Shown here piece by piece: positions 49,824 to 57,360 of a stretch of DNA of 57,360 nucleotides. The notes below the pieces were generated by a model, which did no database searches, was not told the origin of the DNA, and saw nothing but the letters and a program-made list of their open reading frames with translations. Positions within the stretch are counted from its first letter, which is position 1, and each line of letters begins with the position of its first letter. This stretch comes from an uncultured Schaedlerella sp. (GTDB lineage: Bacteria > Bacillota > Clostridia > Lachnospirales > Lachnospiraceae), in assembly GCA_934435195.1 (NCBI GenBank), contig CAKSAJ010000019.1:1-57360 (forward strand). The letters are read 5' to 3'. Position numbers and translations under genes: made by a program.

Positions 49824-51582
49824 TACTGCTACAATCTACGGAATCAATGGTCCCGTCATTTATCTGAAGGGAAATACCGGATTTCGCATGTCCGAGATGG
49901 TTTATGTAGGAAAGGAAAAACTTGTCGGAGAAGTAATCGCCCTGACAAAAGATATGACAACTGTCCAGGTGTATGAAGAGACCAGCGGTCTACGTCCCGG
50001 CGAGGAAGTCGTTGCCAGCGGAAGTGCTGTATCAGTTACTCTGGCCCCTGGAATCTTAAATAATATTTTTGATGGTATTGAACGTCCTCTGGAAGAAATC
50101 GCCAAGAGCGGCGGAGCCTTTATCACTCGCGGTGTCACTGTTGATTCTCTGGACCGTGAAAAGAAATGGGAAGCGCACATCACCGTAAAAGAAGGTGATT
50201 TTCTTCGTGGTGGAGATATTATCGCAGAAGTTCCGGAAACGCGTGCCATCGTTCATAAATGCATGGTTCCACCGGAAGTGGAAGGAACCGTTATCCATGT
50301 TGTTCCCGACGGAGCTTACACAATTGATGAGACACTTATTACCCTGCAATTAAATAATGGAACTACAAAAGAACTTACTATGACACAACGCTGGCCTATC
50401 CGAGTTGCAAGACCAACTCATCATCGTTTTCCGGCTTCTACTCCGCTGATTACAGGACAGCGAATCATTGATACGATGTTCCCAATTGCAAAAGGCGGAA
50501 CTGCTGCCGTCCCTGGTGGATTTGGTACCGGTAAAACAATGACTCAGCATCAGATTGCTAAATGGTCTAATGCCGACATCATCATCTACATCGGTTGTGG
50601 TGAACGAGGCAACGAAATGACGCAGGTTCTGGAAGAATTCAGCCAGTTAGTAGACCCTCGAAGCGGTAACCCTTTGATGGACCGTACCACACTGATTGCC
50701 AACACTTCCAACATGCCTGTAGCCGCACGTGAAGCTTCTATTTACACGGGATTGACACTGGCTGAATATTATCGCGATATGGGATATGATGTAGCGATCA
50801 TGGCCGACTCTACATCTCGTTGGGCCGAAGCTCTCAGAGAGCTTTCCGGACGTCTGGAGGAAATGCCTGCCGAGGAAGGTTTCCCAGCTTATCTTGCATC
50901 CCGTCTGTCAGCTTTTTACGAGCGTGCCGGTATGATGCATAACTTAAATGGAACAGATGGTTCTGTTACCATTATTGGTGCAGTATCACCTCAGGGCGGC
51001 GATTTCTCTGAACCGGTAACGCAGAATACCAAACGATTTGTCCGCTGCTTCTGGGGACTGGATAAGAGTCTTGCTTATGCGAGACATTTCCCGGCAATCC
51101 ACTGGCTGACAAGCTACAGCGAATATCTGGGAGATTTATCACCTTGGTATCAGGATCATGTTTCCCCTAAATTTGTGGACTACCGCAACCGCCTGATGGC
51201 ACTTTTAAATTCAGAGAGCAGTCTTTTAGAGATTGTCAAACTGATTGGTAGTGATGTACTTCCTGATGACCAGAAGCTGATTCTTGAAATCGCACGTGTT
51301 ATCCGTCTTGGATTCCTGCAGCAAAATGCATTCCATAAAGATGATACCTGCGTTTCACTTGAAAAACAGTTTCTTATGATGGATACGATTTTGTATCTTT
51401 ACAAACAGGCACGAGCTCTTGTAACTATGGGGCATCCAATGTCGGTTCTCAAATCAGAAAATATATTTGACCGCGTTATTGCCATCAAATATGATGTGCC
51501 GAATGACCGGCTTGAAATGTTTAAACAGTATCATCGTGATATTGACGCGTTCTATCAACATGTACTGGAAAAGAATGCATAA
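49816..51582 (+). CDS. atpA: V/A-type ATPase catalytic subunit A
   Basis: 588 residues, the usual length. Walker A GGFGTGKT (234-241), the large non-homologous insertion (about 110-190), and the catalytic GCGERGNEM (about 263-271) and ADSTSRWAEALRE segments are present. The start is chosen as TTG 49816, because AGGAGG lies 8 bases upstream inside subunit E; the ATG at 49777 has no ribosome site and would overlap E by 47 bases. It forms a hexamer with subunit B and hydrolyses or makes ATP. Confidence 0.95.
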   Translation: MLNTATIYGINGPVIYLKGNTGFRMSEMVYVGKEKLVGEVIALTKDMTTVQVYEETSGLRPGEEVVASGSAVSVTLAPGILNNIFDGIERPLEEIAKSGGAFITRGVTVDSLDREKKWEAHITVKEGDFLRGGDIIAEVPETRAIVHKCMVPPEVEGTVIHVVPDGAYTIDETLITLQLNNGTTKELTMTQRWPIRVARPTHHRFPASTPLITGQRIIDTMFPIAKGGTAAVPGGFGTGKTMTQHQIAKWSNADIIIYIGCGERGNEMTQVLEEFSQLVDPRSGNPLMDRTTLIANTSNMPVAAREASIYTGLTLAEYYRDMGYDVAIMADSTSRWAEALRELSGRLEEMPAEEGFPAYLASRLSAFYERAGMMHNLNGTDGSVTIIGAVSPQGGDFSEPVTQNTKRFVRCFWGLDKSLAYARHFPAIHWLTSYSEYLGDLSPWYQDHVSPKFVDYRNRLMALLNSESSLLEIVKLIGSDVLPDDQKLILEIARVIRLGFLQQNAFHKDDTCVSLEKQFLMMDTILYLYKQARALVTMGHPMSVLKSENIFDRVIAIKYDVPNDRLEMFKQYHRDIDAFYQHVLEKNA

Positions 51583-51597
51583 GGAGGAAACTATACT

Positions 51598-52989
51598 ATG
51601 TCAATTGAATATTTAGGCTTAAGCAGTATCAATGGTCCTCTTGTTGCACTGGAGGGCATACAGGACGCTTTTTATGATGAAATCGTAGAATTTGTCGTAG
51701 ATGGAACAGAACGTAAAATCGGACGTATTATTGAACTTTATGAAGACAAAGCCGTCATTCAGGTTTTTGAAGGTTCCGAAAATATGTCTTTAAAAAATAC
51801 ACATACCAAACTGACCGGTCACCCAATGGAGATTGCATTATCCCCGGATATGCTTGGCCGCACCTTCAATGGTATCGGCCAGCCGATCGATGACCTCGGC
51901 CCAATCCATTCTTCATTAAAACGGGATGTCAACGGACTCCCTTTGAATCCGGTAGAACGTGAATATCCACGTAACTATATCCGTACCGGTATTTCTGCAA
52001 TTGATGGATTAACAACTTTGATCCGTGGTCAGAAGCTTCCGATTTTCTCAGGAAATGGACTTCCACACGACCAGCTTGCCGCACAGATTGTAAAACAGGC
52101 TTCTCTGGGAGAAAATTCCGATGAACAGTTTGCGATTGTATTTGCTGCAATGGGTGTAAAGCACGATGTTGCCGATTTCTTCCGCCGCACTTTTGAAGAT
52201 AGCGGAGTTGCCGACCACGTAGCCATGTTTTTGAATATGGCAAATGATCCGGTAGTGGAGCGTCTGATCACACCGAAGGTTGCGTTAACCGTTGCCGAAT
52301 ATCTTGCATTTGAGCAAAATATGCATATCCTCGTTATCCTTACAGACATGACTTCTTTCGCAGAAGCAATGCGAGAGGTTTCATCGTCAAAAGGAGAAAT
52401 CCCAAGCCGTAAAGGATTCCCGGGATATTTGTACAGTGAACTGGCAACTATTTATGAACGTGCCGGCATCGTAAAAGGTGTGAATGGTTCAGTTACCCAG
52501 CTTCCAATCCTCACAATGCCAAATGATGATATCACACATCCGATTCCTGACCTGACCGGATATATCACTGAAGGACAGATCGTATTAGAGCGACAATTGC
52601 ATGGACAATCCATTTATCCGCCGATCAATATTCTTCCATCTCTGTCACGTCTGATGAAAGATGGTATCGGTAAAGGATATACAAGAGAAGATCATCAAGA
52701 TCTCGCCAATCAGCTCTTCTCTGCTTATGCAAAAGTTGGAGATGCCCGTAACCTGGCCTCTGTTATCGGCGAAGATGAGCTTTCTCCAATCGACAAAAAA
52801 TATCTGGAATTTGGTAAAGAATTTGAAACCCGTTACATCGGACAAGGCGTAAATGAAAACCGGACAATAGAAGAAACCTTAGACCTCGGTTGGGAACTGC
52901 TTGGCAGATTGCCAAAAGAAGAGTTAGACCGTGTAGATACTAAAATTCTGGATAAATACTATCATCCTATGCAGACTGAGGAAGAATAG
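51598..52989 (+). CDS. atpB: V/A-type ATPase regulatory subunit B
   Basis: 463 residues. MSIEYLGLSSINGPLVALEG starts the barrel domain; the P-loop position reads SGNGLPHD rather than GxxxxGKT, as expected in the non-catalytic B subunit. LTDMTSFAEAMREVSSSKGEIPSRKGFPGYLYSELATIYERAG is highly conserved and lines the interface with A. AAGGAGG precedes the ATG 16 bases after the subunit A stop. Confidence 0.96.
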   Translation: MSIEYLGLSSINGPLVALEGIQDAFYDEIVEFVVDGTERKIGRIIELYEDKAVIQVFEGSENMSLKNTHTKLTGHPMEIALSPDMLGRTFNGIGQPIDDLGPIHSSLKRDVNGLPLNPVEREYPRNYIRTGISAIDGLTTLIRGQKLPIFSGNGLPHDQLAAQIVKQASLGENSDEQFAIVFAAMGVKHDVADFFRRTFEDSGVADHVAMFLNMANDPVVERLITPKVALTVAEYLAFEQNMHILVILTDMTSFAEAMREVSSSKGEIPSRKGFPGYLYSELATIYERAGIVKGVNGSVTQLPILTMPNDDITHPIPDLTGYITEGQIVLERQLHGQSIYPPINILPSLSRLMKDGIGKGYTREDHQDLANQLFSAYAKVGDARNLASVIGEDELSPIDKKYLEFGKEFETRYIGQGVNENRTIEETLDLGWELLGRLPKEELDRVDTKILDKYYHPMQTEEE

Positions 52990-53045
52990 CTTTTCATCTT
53001 TAACATCAATGCACTATCCATTATTCAGATGAAAGGAGGGATTTC

Positions 53046-53669
53046 ATGGATCCTCGTACATTTCCAACAAAAGGAAATCTGATGCTTGCCAAAAATTCTT
53101 TGGCACTGGCACAGCAAGGCTACGATCTGATGGACAAAAAACGAAACATCCTGATCCGGGAGCTGATGGATCTTATCGACGAAGCCCGCGATATTCAGGA
53201 CGAGATTGATTCGACCTTTACCTATGCATACCAATGTCTGCAGCGTGCAAATATCGAACATGGAATCAACCTGGTTTCCCAGCTTGCATATACAGTTCCA
53301 ATCGAGAATTCTATCGTGATACAGACTCGAAGTATTATGGGAACGGAGATTCCCCATGTAAAATATACTCCCGCCAATGTTATGCCAACCTATTCATTTA
53401 GCACAACAAGGGAGTCCATCGACCTTGCCACAAAGGCGTTTCAGAAGGTAAAAGATTTGACCGTCAAATTATCTATGGTCGAAAATGCAGCTTATCGTCT
53501 TGCAACAAACATAAAGAAGACACAGAAGCGCGCAAATGCACTTCAAAATATTACAATTCCGATGTATACAAATCTTGTTTATACGATCAGTAATGCATTG
53601 GAAGAAAAAGAACGTGAAGAATTCACACGACTAAAAGTTATCAAACGTATGAAAGAAAAGAAGGGTTAG
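53046..53669 (+). CDS. atpD: V/A-type ATPase central stalk subunit D
   Basis: 207 residues. PTKGNLMLAKNSLALAQQGYDLMDKKRNILIREL is the N-terminal long helix; VENAAYRLATNIKKTQKRANALQNITIP in the C-terminal helix is the subunit D signature. These helices form the rotating coiled-coil shaft inside the A3B3 head. AAAGGAGG precedes the ATG. It is the last gene of the operon and is followed by a terminator. Confidence 0.95.
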   Translation: MDPRTFPTKGNLMLAKNSLALAQQGYDLMDKKRNILIRELMDLIDEARDIQDEIDSTFTYAYQCLQRANIEHGINLVSQLAYTVPIENSIVIQTRSIMGTEIPHVKYTPANVMPTYSFSTTRESIDLATKAFQKVKDLTVKLSMVENAAYRLATNIKKTQKRANALQNITIPMYTNLVYTISNALEEKEREEFTRLKVIKRMKEKKG

Positions 53670-53699
53670 AGCACTTGCTCCACCCTTCTTCTCTTTTAT
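53656..53699. terminator. terminator of the V-type ATPase operon
   Basis: AAAAGAAGGGT (53656-53666) pairs with ACCCTTCTT (53682-53690), and an inner GAGCA/TGCTC stem caps it; a T-rich tract follows. The D-subunit stop is inside the left arm. It also faces the glgB stop (53719). Confidence 0.85.
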
Positions 53700-53718
53700 T
53701 GACTTTTCAAATCATCTG

Positions 53719-55701
53719 CTATTTTCTTTTCTTTCTTGGCTTTCCATGAGTCTTTTTCGTTGTTCTTATGTTTCCGTCAAACTCAAACACTGCCACTCCA
53801 TATCCGGCTAATGGGTATGCGAATGAATAATCCTGTCCATCACATTCCTGTTTCGTTGCACGGACTACAGAACCTACTTTCCTGTCCTGTCCACCATATC
53901 TCTGATCTTCACTATCCAGGATTAATTTATACTGACATCCTCTTGGTACTCCGACACGATAATCCGGACGTTCTACAGGAGTAAAGTTACATATGAATAA
54001 TAAGCTCTTCTTTCTATCTTTTGAATATCTTACAAAACTGAAAATGCTTCTGAATACATCGTCTTTATTGATCCACTGAAAGCCACTTGGCTGCGTATCT
54101 AATTCATACAATGCTTTCTGTTCTCTGTACAAGTGAAGCAAATCCTGTACCCAGTTCTGAATATGCTGATGTGGTTCTTCCGCCAGCAGATACCAGTCTA
54201 ATTCACGTTCCTCACTCCACTCACGAAGCTGTGCGAACTCCTGTCCCATAAACAATAACTTCTTACCAGGATGCCCTGCCATAAATGCATAGGCCACTTT
54301 CAGGTTGCGGAACTTGTCCAATCCTTCTCCCGGCATCTTATTCAACATAGAGCATTTCAAATGAACAACTTCATCATGAGACAATACAAGAATATAATCT
54401 TCACTATAAGCATACTCCATTGAGAATGTCATCATATAATGTGCATTTTTACGGAATAATGGATCCAGTTTCATATATTCTGTAAAATCATGCATCCAGC
54501 CCATATTCCATTTTAAGCTAAATCCAAGACCATCCTTCTCCGGATCTCCTGTCACCTTCGGCCATGCAGTAGACTCTTCTGCAATCATTACACTGCCATG
54601 ATTTCTGCCAAGTACCACTGAATTCAGATGTTTAAAGAACTGAATTGCTTCCAGATTCTCATTACCGCCGAATTTATTCGGTATCCACTGTCCAGCTTCT
54701 TTTCCATAATCCAAATACAACATAGATGCTACCGCATCTACACGTAATCCATCTACATGGAAATGCTCTATCCAGAACAATGCACTTCCAATCAAGAAGT
54801 TCTGTACTTCTGGTTTTTCATAATCGAAAATCTTTGTTCCCCAGTCAGGATGTTCTCCCTTTCTTGGGTCTGCATATTCAAACAATGCCTGTCCGTCAAA
54901 CTCAGCCAGTCCATGTGCATCTTTTGGAAAATGTGCCGGTACCCAGTCAAGAATAACACCAATATCATTCTTGTGCAGATAATCAATCATATATGCAAAA
55001 TCTTCCGGCGTTCCATAACGAGAAGTCGGTGCATAATATCCTGTTACCTGATATCCCCAGGAGCCATCATATGGATACTCTGAAATTCCCATCAGCTCGA
55101 CGTGTGTATATCCCATATCCTTTACATATTCCGTGATTCTCTCTGCAAATTCACGATATGTATAGAATCCTTCATCTTCTCTTCCCGGATGTCTCATCCA
55201 AGAGCCCATATGCACTTCATAAATAGACATTGGGTTTGTTTTTTCATCCCACTTTTCCCGTTTCTTCATCCATGAAGAATCACTCCACTTCAAATTCGAA
55301 ATATCTGTGATTCTAGATGCATTCCCCGGTCTGAGTTCTGCATAATTTGCAAATGGATCTGCCTTGTCAATTTTAGCCCCATTCTGTGTCTCAATACAGA
55401 ATTTGTACAACTGTCCTTCTTTTGCACCCGGTACAAATTTTGTATAAATTCCCATTGGATCATGACGCTGCATCATGTCAGCATTCAAATCCCACTCATT
55501 AAATTCTCCAATTACAGACACACTCTTTGCATGTGGTGCCCACACTGCAAAGTACACACCCTTGACTCCATCTACTGTAACCAGATGTGCACCCATCTTT
55601 TTATATAATTCATAGTGTGTTCCATTTCCAAACAAATATTGGTCCAACTCCCCAATTTCGTATGGCTGAACTGTCTTTTCCTCTGTCATATTGTTTGCCA
55701 T
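53719..55701 (-). CDS. glgB: 1,4-alpha-glucan (glycogen) branching enzyme
   Basis: 660 residues. A carbohydrate-binding module 48 (about 40-130) is followed by a GH13 catalytic barrel: GVILDWVPAHFPKD, DGLRVDAVASMLYLDYG (nucleophile Asp), MIAEESTAWP (acid/base Glu) and LVLSHDEVVH (transition-state Asp), then an all-beta C-domain. It makes alpha-1,6 branches in glycogen. The C-terminus is unusually basic (TTKKTHGKPRKKRK). ATG 55701 follows GAGGTGG. TATAAT at 55737-55742 may be its -10. No other glycogen gene is adjacent. Confidence 0.96.
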   Translation of the reverse strand: MANNMTEEKTVQPYEIGELDQYLFGNGTHYELYKKMGAHLVTVDGVKGVYFAVWAPHAKSVSVIGEFNEWDLNADMMQRHDPMGIYTKFVPGAKEGQLYKFCIETQNGAKIDKADPFANYAELRPGNASRITDISNLKWSDSSWMKKREKWDEKTNPMSIYEVHMGSWMRHPGREDEGFYTYREFAERITEYVKDMGYTHVELMGISEYPYDGSWGYQVTGYYAPTSRYGTPEDFAYMIDYLHKNDIGVILDWVPAHFPKDAHGLAEFDGQALFEYADPRKGEHPDWGTKIFDYEKPEVQNFLIGSALFWIEHFHVDGLRVDAVASMLYLDYGKEAGQWIPNKFGGNENLEAIQFFKHLNSVVLGRNHGSVMIAEESTAWPKVTGDPEKDGLGFSLKWNMGWMHDFTEYMKLDPLFRKNAHYMMTFSMEYAYSEDYILVLSHDEVVHLKCSMLNKMPGEGLDKFRNLKVAYAFMAGHPGKKLLFMGQEFAQLREWSEERELDWYLLAEEPHQHIQNWVQDLLHLYREQKALYELDTQPSGFQWINKDDVFRSIFSFVRYSKDRKKSLLFICNFTPVERPDYRVGVPRGCQYKLILDSEDQRYGGQDRKVGSVVRATKQECDGQDYSFAYPLAGYGVAVFEFDGNIRTTKKTHGKPRKKRK

Positions 55702-55912
55702 AAAGCCACCTCGCAACTCGTATTTTATATAATCTTATTATACTTGATATGATAGAAAAATAAAAGAGAAAAGCGTGTCGAATCAAGAGTTTTGGCGTGT
55801 TTTTTCTAAAATTTTTAACATTTTTCTTTAATTGTTTTTACTATAAAGATACTTGATTTTATAACTAAAAGACAATGTCAGATAAAGCAAAAAAACTCTC
55901 TGATAAAAGCCC

Positions 55913-55963
55913 AAAAAAAAGATGTTGTCTCATCACTTTTTCAGTGATAAAACAACATCTTTT
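55913..55963 (-). terminator. terminator of the acidic-repeat AAA protein gene
   Basis: On the minus strand, GATGTTGT pairs with ACAACATC and an inner ATCACT/AGTGAT stem caps it, followed by a run of eight T residues. It lies just after the stop at 55978. The rest of the 276-bp gap to glgB shows no feature beyond the -10 noted there. Confidence 0.85.
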
Positions 55964-55977
55964 ATATTGCTCTTATG

Positions 55978-57360
55978 TTAGATATGAAAATCTTTTTCTG
56001 TCAGCAGAATTCTATCTGCGTCATCTGTACCTTTTCCAAATACACGTTTTACAAGTTTTCTTGCAGAAGCCTTCTTTGAATGCTCCATTGCCTCATCCAT
56101 AATTTCTTTTACTTCAGCAACTGTCACAAAGTGATCTTCTCTTTGCAATGCATCTATACGGCTATATAAAGCAAGCAGTCCCATCTCATCAATACGGTAA
56201 CCATTTTCCTGTGCATAAGTCTGACCAAATGTTACCAACTCATCATTAATAAAAATCGGAACCTCCAGACGGCTTGTAAATTTCTTTCGGAACTCACGGT
56301 TAGAAGATAACAATCTATCCAATGGTTTTCTCTGATCTTCTAATACGATAAGAAGTTCTCCTGTATCCTGTTCCATAACTTTATTTAATTTTGCAACTGT
56401 TCTTTCATTAAGCTTACCTGCTTTTTCAATAATCAGTGCTCCGCCATATAACTTACGGAAAATCTCTCCGATTTTCTTCTTATTCAACGATTCTCCGGTT
56501 ACAATAGCAACCTTACCCTGATGAATATTTCTCTGTCTCTGAATTGCCTTTACAACATCTACTGCCAGAACAGTTTTACCATTTCCCTTGTTACCAATGA
56601 TCAACAAATTTCCTGTTCTTGACGTTCCACGTCTATTTGTACAATTCTTATCCTGTTCCAGAACATCTACTAACTGCTCACTCATTCCTCGAACCGGAAC
56701 AAAGTAAGAGAATAATCTCTTCTGATCTGCTGTTAACTCTGTTTTTTTCTTTCCTGATTCTGAAAGTAACTCATGTCTGTTATGAACAAGGAATCCTGTA
56801 TCAGAAATAGATAATGCATTAGAAATCTCATCCAATGGAAGCGGTGCTGTCTTACCTGTAGCAATTAATTTTGCTGTTTCTTTTCTACTAAGCGGTGCTG
56901 TCTTAGAAAGGAAATTAACACCAGTATCATCATCTTCATCTTCAATCAAGCGATCGTCATATTCATCATTTGAAGACTGTGGACGGAATTCTGCTTCGAA
57001 TTGTGCTGCTGCATCAGCTGCACCATATTCTTCATCATCCTCGTATTCATAAGCACCATCATACTCATCTTCGTATTCTTCTTCCGGATATTCTTCATCC
57101 TCGTACTCGTCTTCGTATTCTTCTTCCGGATACTCTTCATCCTCGTACTCGTCTTCGTATTCTTCTTCCGGATACTCTTCGTCCTCGTACTCGTCTTCAT
57201 ATTCCTCTTCCGGATATTCTTCATCCTCGTACTCGTCTTCGTATTCCTCTTCCGGATACTCTTCGTCCTCGTACTCGTCTTCATATTCCTCTTCCGGATA
57301 CTCTTCGTCCTCGTACTCGTCTTCATATTCCTCTTCCGGATACTCTTCGTCCTCGTACTC
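55978..57360 (-). CDS. AAA-type (CbbX/SpoVK-like) protein with acidic tandem repeats, 5' end outside the window
   Basis: 460 residues are visible and the frame stays open to the window edge, so the start is missing. From the visible N-terminus: about seven 14-residue repeats (EEYPEEEYEDEYED), an Ala/Glu-rich linker (DAAAQFEAEF), then a predicted helical region and an AAA domain. Walker A is GNKGNGKT. The Walker B position reads GGALIIEKAGKL, with EK in place of the usual DE. SSNREFRKKFTSRLEVPIF resembles the SEN...F segment of CbbX/SpoVK ATPases. A short C-terminal basic tail (KKASARKLVKRVF) follows. Role unknown. Confidence 0.75.
   Translation of the reverse strand, partial: EYEDEEYPEEEYEDEYEDEEYPEEEYEDEYEDEEYPEEEYEDEYEDEEYPEEEYEDEYEDEEYPEEEYEDEYEDEEYPEEEYEDEYEDEEYPEEEYEDEYDGAYEYEDDEEYGAADAAAQFEAEFRPQSSNDEYDDRLIEDEDDDTGVNFLSKTAPLSRKETAKLIATGKTAPLPLDEISNALSISDTGFLVHNRHELLSESGKKKTELTADQKRLFSYFVPVRGMSEQLVDVLEQDKNCTNRRGTSRTGNLLIIGNKGNGKTVLAVDVVKAIQRQRNIHQGKVAIVTGESLNKKKIGEIFRKLYGGALIIEKAGKLNERTVAKLNKVMEQDTGELLIVLEDQRKPLDRLLSSNREFRKKFTSRLEVPIFINDELVTFGQTYAQENGYRIDEMGLLALYSRIDALQREDHFVTVAEVKEIMDEAMEHSKKASARKLVKRVFGKGTDDADRILLTEKDFHI
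57066..57360. repeat. 42-bp in-frame tandem repeat coding for an acidic segment
   Basis: About seven copies of a 42-bp unit, marked by TTCCGGATA every 42 bases (near 57084, 57126, 57168, 57210, 57252, 57294 and 57336). Variation is nearly all at third codon positions, so the amino-acid repeat is kept. It continues past the window edge. Confidence 0.93.

Noticed and set aside
56946..57326. 126-aa ORF rich in Lys, Thr, Arg and Met repeats on the minus strand
   Set aside because: It is an alternative frame of the 42-bp repeat. The frame of the AAA protein runs through the same region without a stop, and third-position variation supports that frame.
57066..57360. Regular repeats that could suggest a CRISPR array
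   Set aside because: The unit is 42 bp with no unique spacers and stays in frame with a protein; it is a coding tandem repeat.

Overview
The window reads as low-GC chromosomal DNA of an anaerobic gut Firmicute (Clostridia, most likely Lachnospiraceae). The support is strong AGGAGG ribosome binding sites, a V/A-type ATPase operon of clostridial composition, several mannose-family PTS permeases, GntR/UTRA regulators, AAA/PD-(D/E)XK proteins of a kind common in gut Clostridia, and an IS1182-type element. The species call is an inference; no 16S or other definitive marker is present.

Layout. 1-1166: an AEC-type transporter. 1164-10003 (minus): a sugar operon in two transcription units. A mannose-family PTS (EIIA-EIIB-EIIC-EIID) is followed by an SIS-domain protein, an FrlD-like PfkB kinase and a HAD phosphatase. 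A second promoter then drives another SIS protein, 6-phosphofructokinase, a Cof-type HAD phosphatase and glucosamine-6-phosphate deaminase. The content resembles fructoselysine/glucoselysine (Amadori product) systems feeding glycolysis. 10150-11772: two GntR/UTRA repressors; one has an operator-like 14-mer in its promoter that recurs in both sugar promoters. 11943-16113: a Na/phosphate symporter-like protein and a second, divergent PTS (EIIB-EIIC-EIID) without its own EIIA. 16186-18131: tRNA-Cys and tRNA-Glu, a PII protein and an ammonium channel.

18260-32732 is the most accessory part: a DEDD exonuclease, a ThuA-like protein, an IS1182-family insertion sequence, a DUF4143-type ATPase, pdxR/pdxS/pdxT (vitamin B6 synthesis), a GntR-controlled base permease/deaminase cassette with an unlisted 57-aa membrane protein, and a translationally coupled pair encoding an AAA-ATPase/PD-(D/E)XK protein and a RelA/SpoT-like nucleotide synthetase. 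Four long palindromic elements of one family (76-109 bp) lie only in this stretch. The best of them share their ends with the insertion sequence, so they look like non-autonomous relatives.

33006-39392: a small secreted protein, then an import-and-hydrolyse unit (FabK/nitronate-monooxygenase-like flavoprotein, GPH transporter, cytosolic GH3 glycosidase) divergent from an AraC regulator. 39456-43504: a three-gene operon in which two paralogous AAA/PD-(D/E)XK proteins flank a membrane protein. 43633-44753: tRNA-Lys, a possible small basic protein, and trmB. 45024-53669: a complete nine-gene V/A-type ATPase operon. 53719-55701: glycogen branching enzyme. 55978 to the window edge: the C-terminal part of an AAA-type protein with a very acidic 14-residue tandem repeat.

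The best candidates for undescribed biology are the AAA-nuclease/RelA-SpoT pair, the ATPase-membrane protein-ATPase operon, the IS-linked palindromes, and the acidic-repeat AAA protein. All functional calls come from reading motifs by eye; no database search was run.
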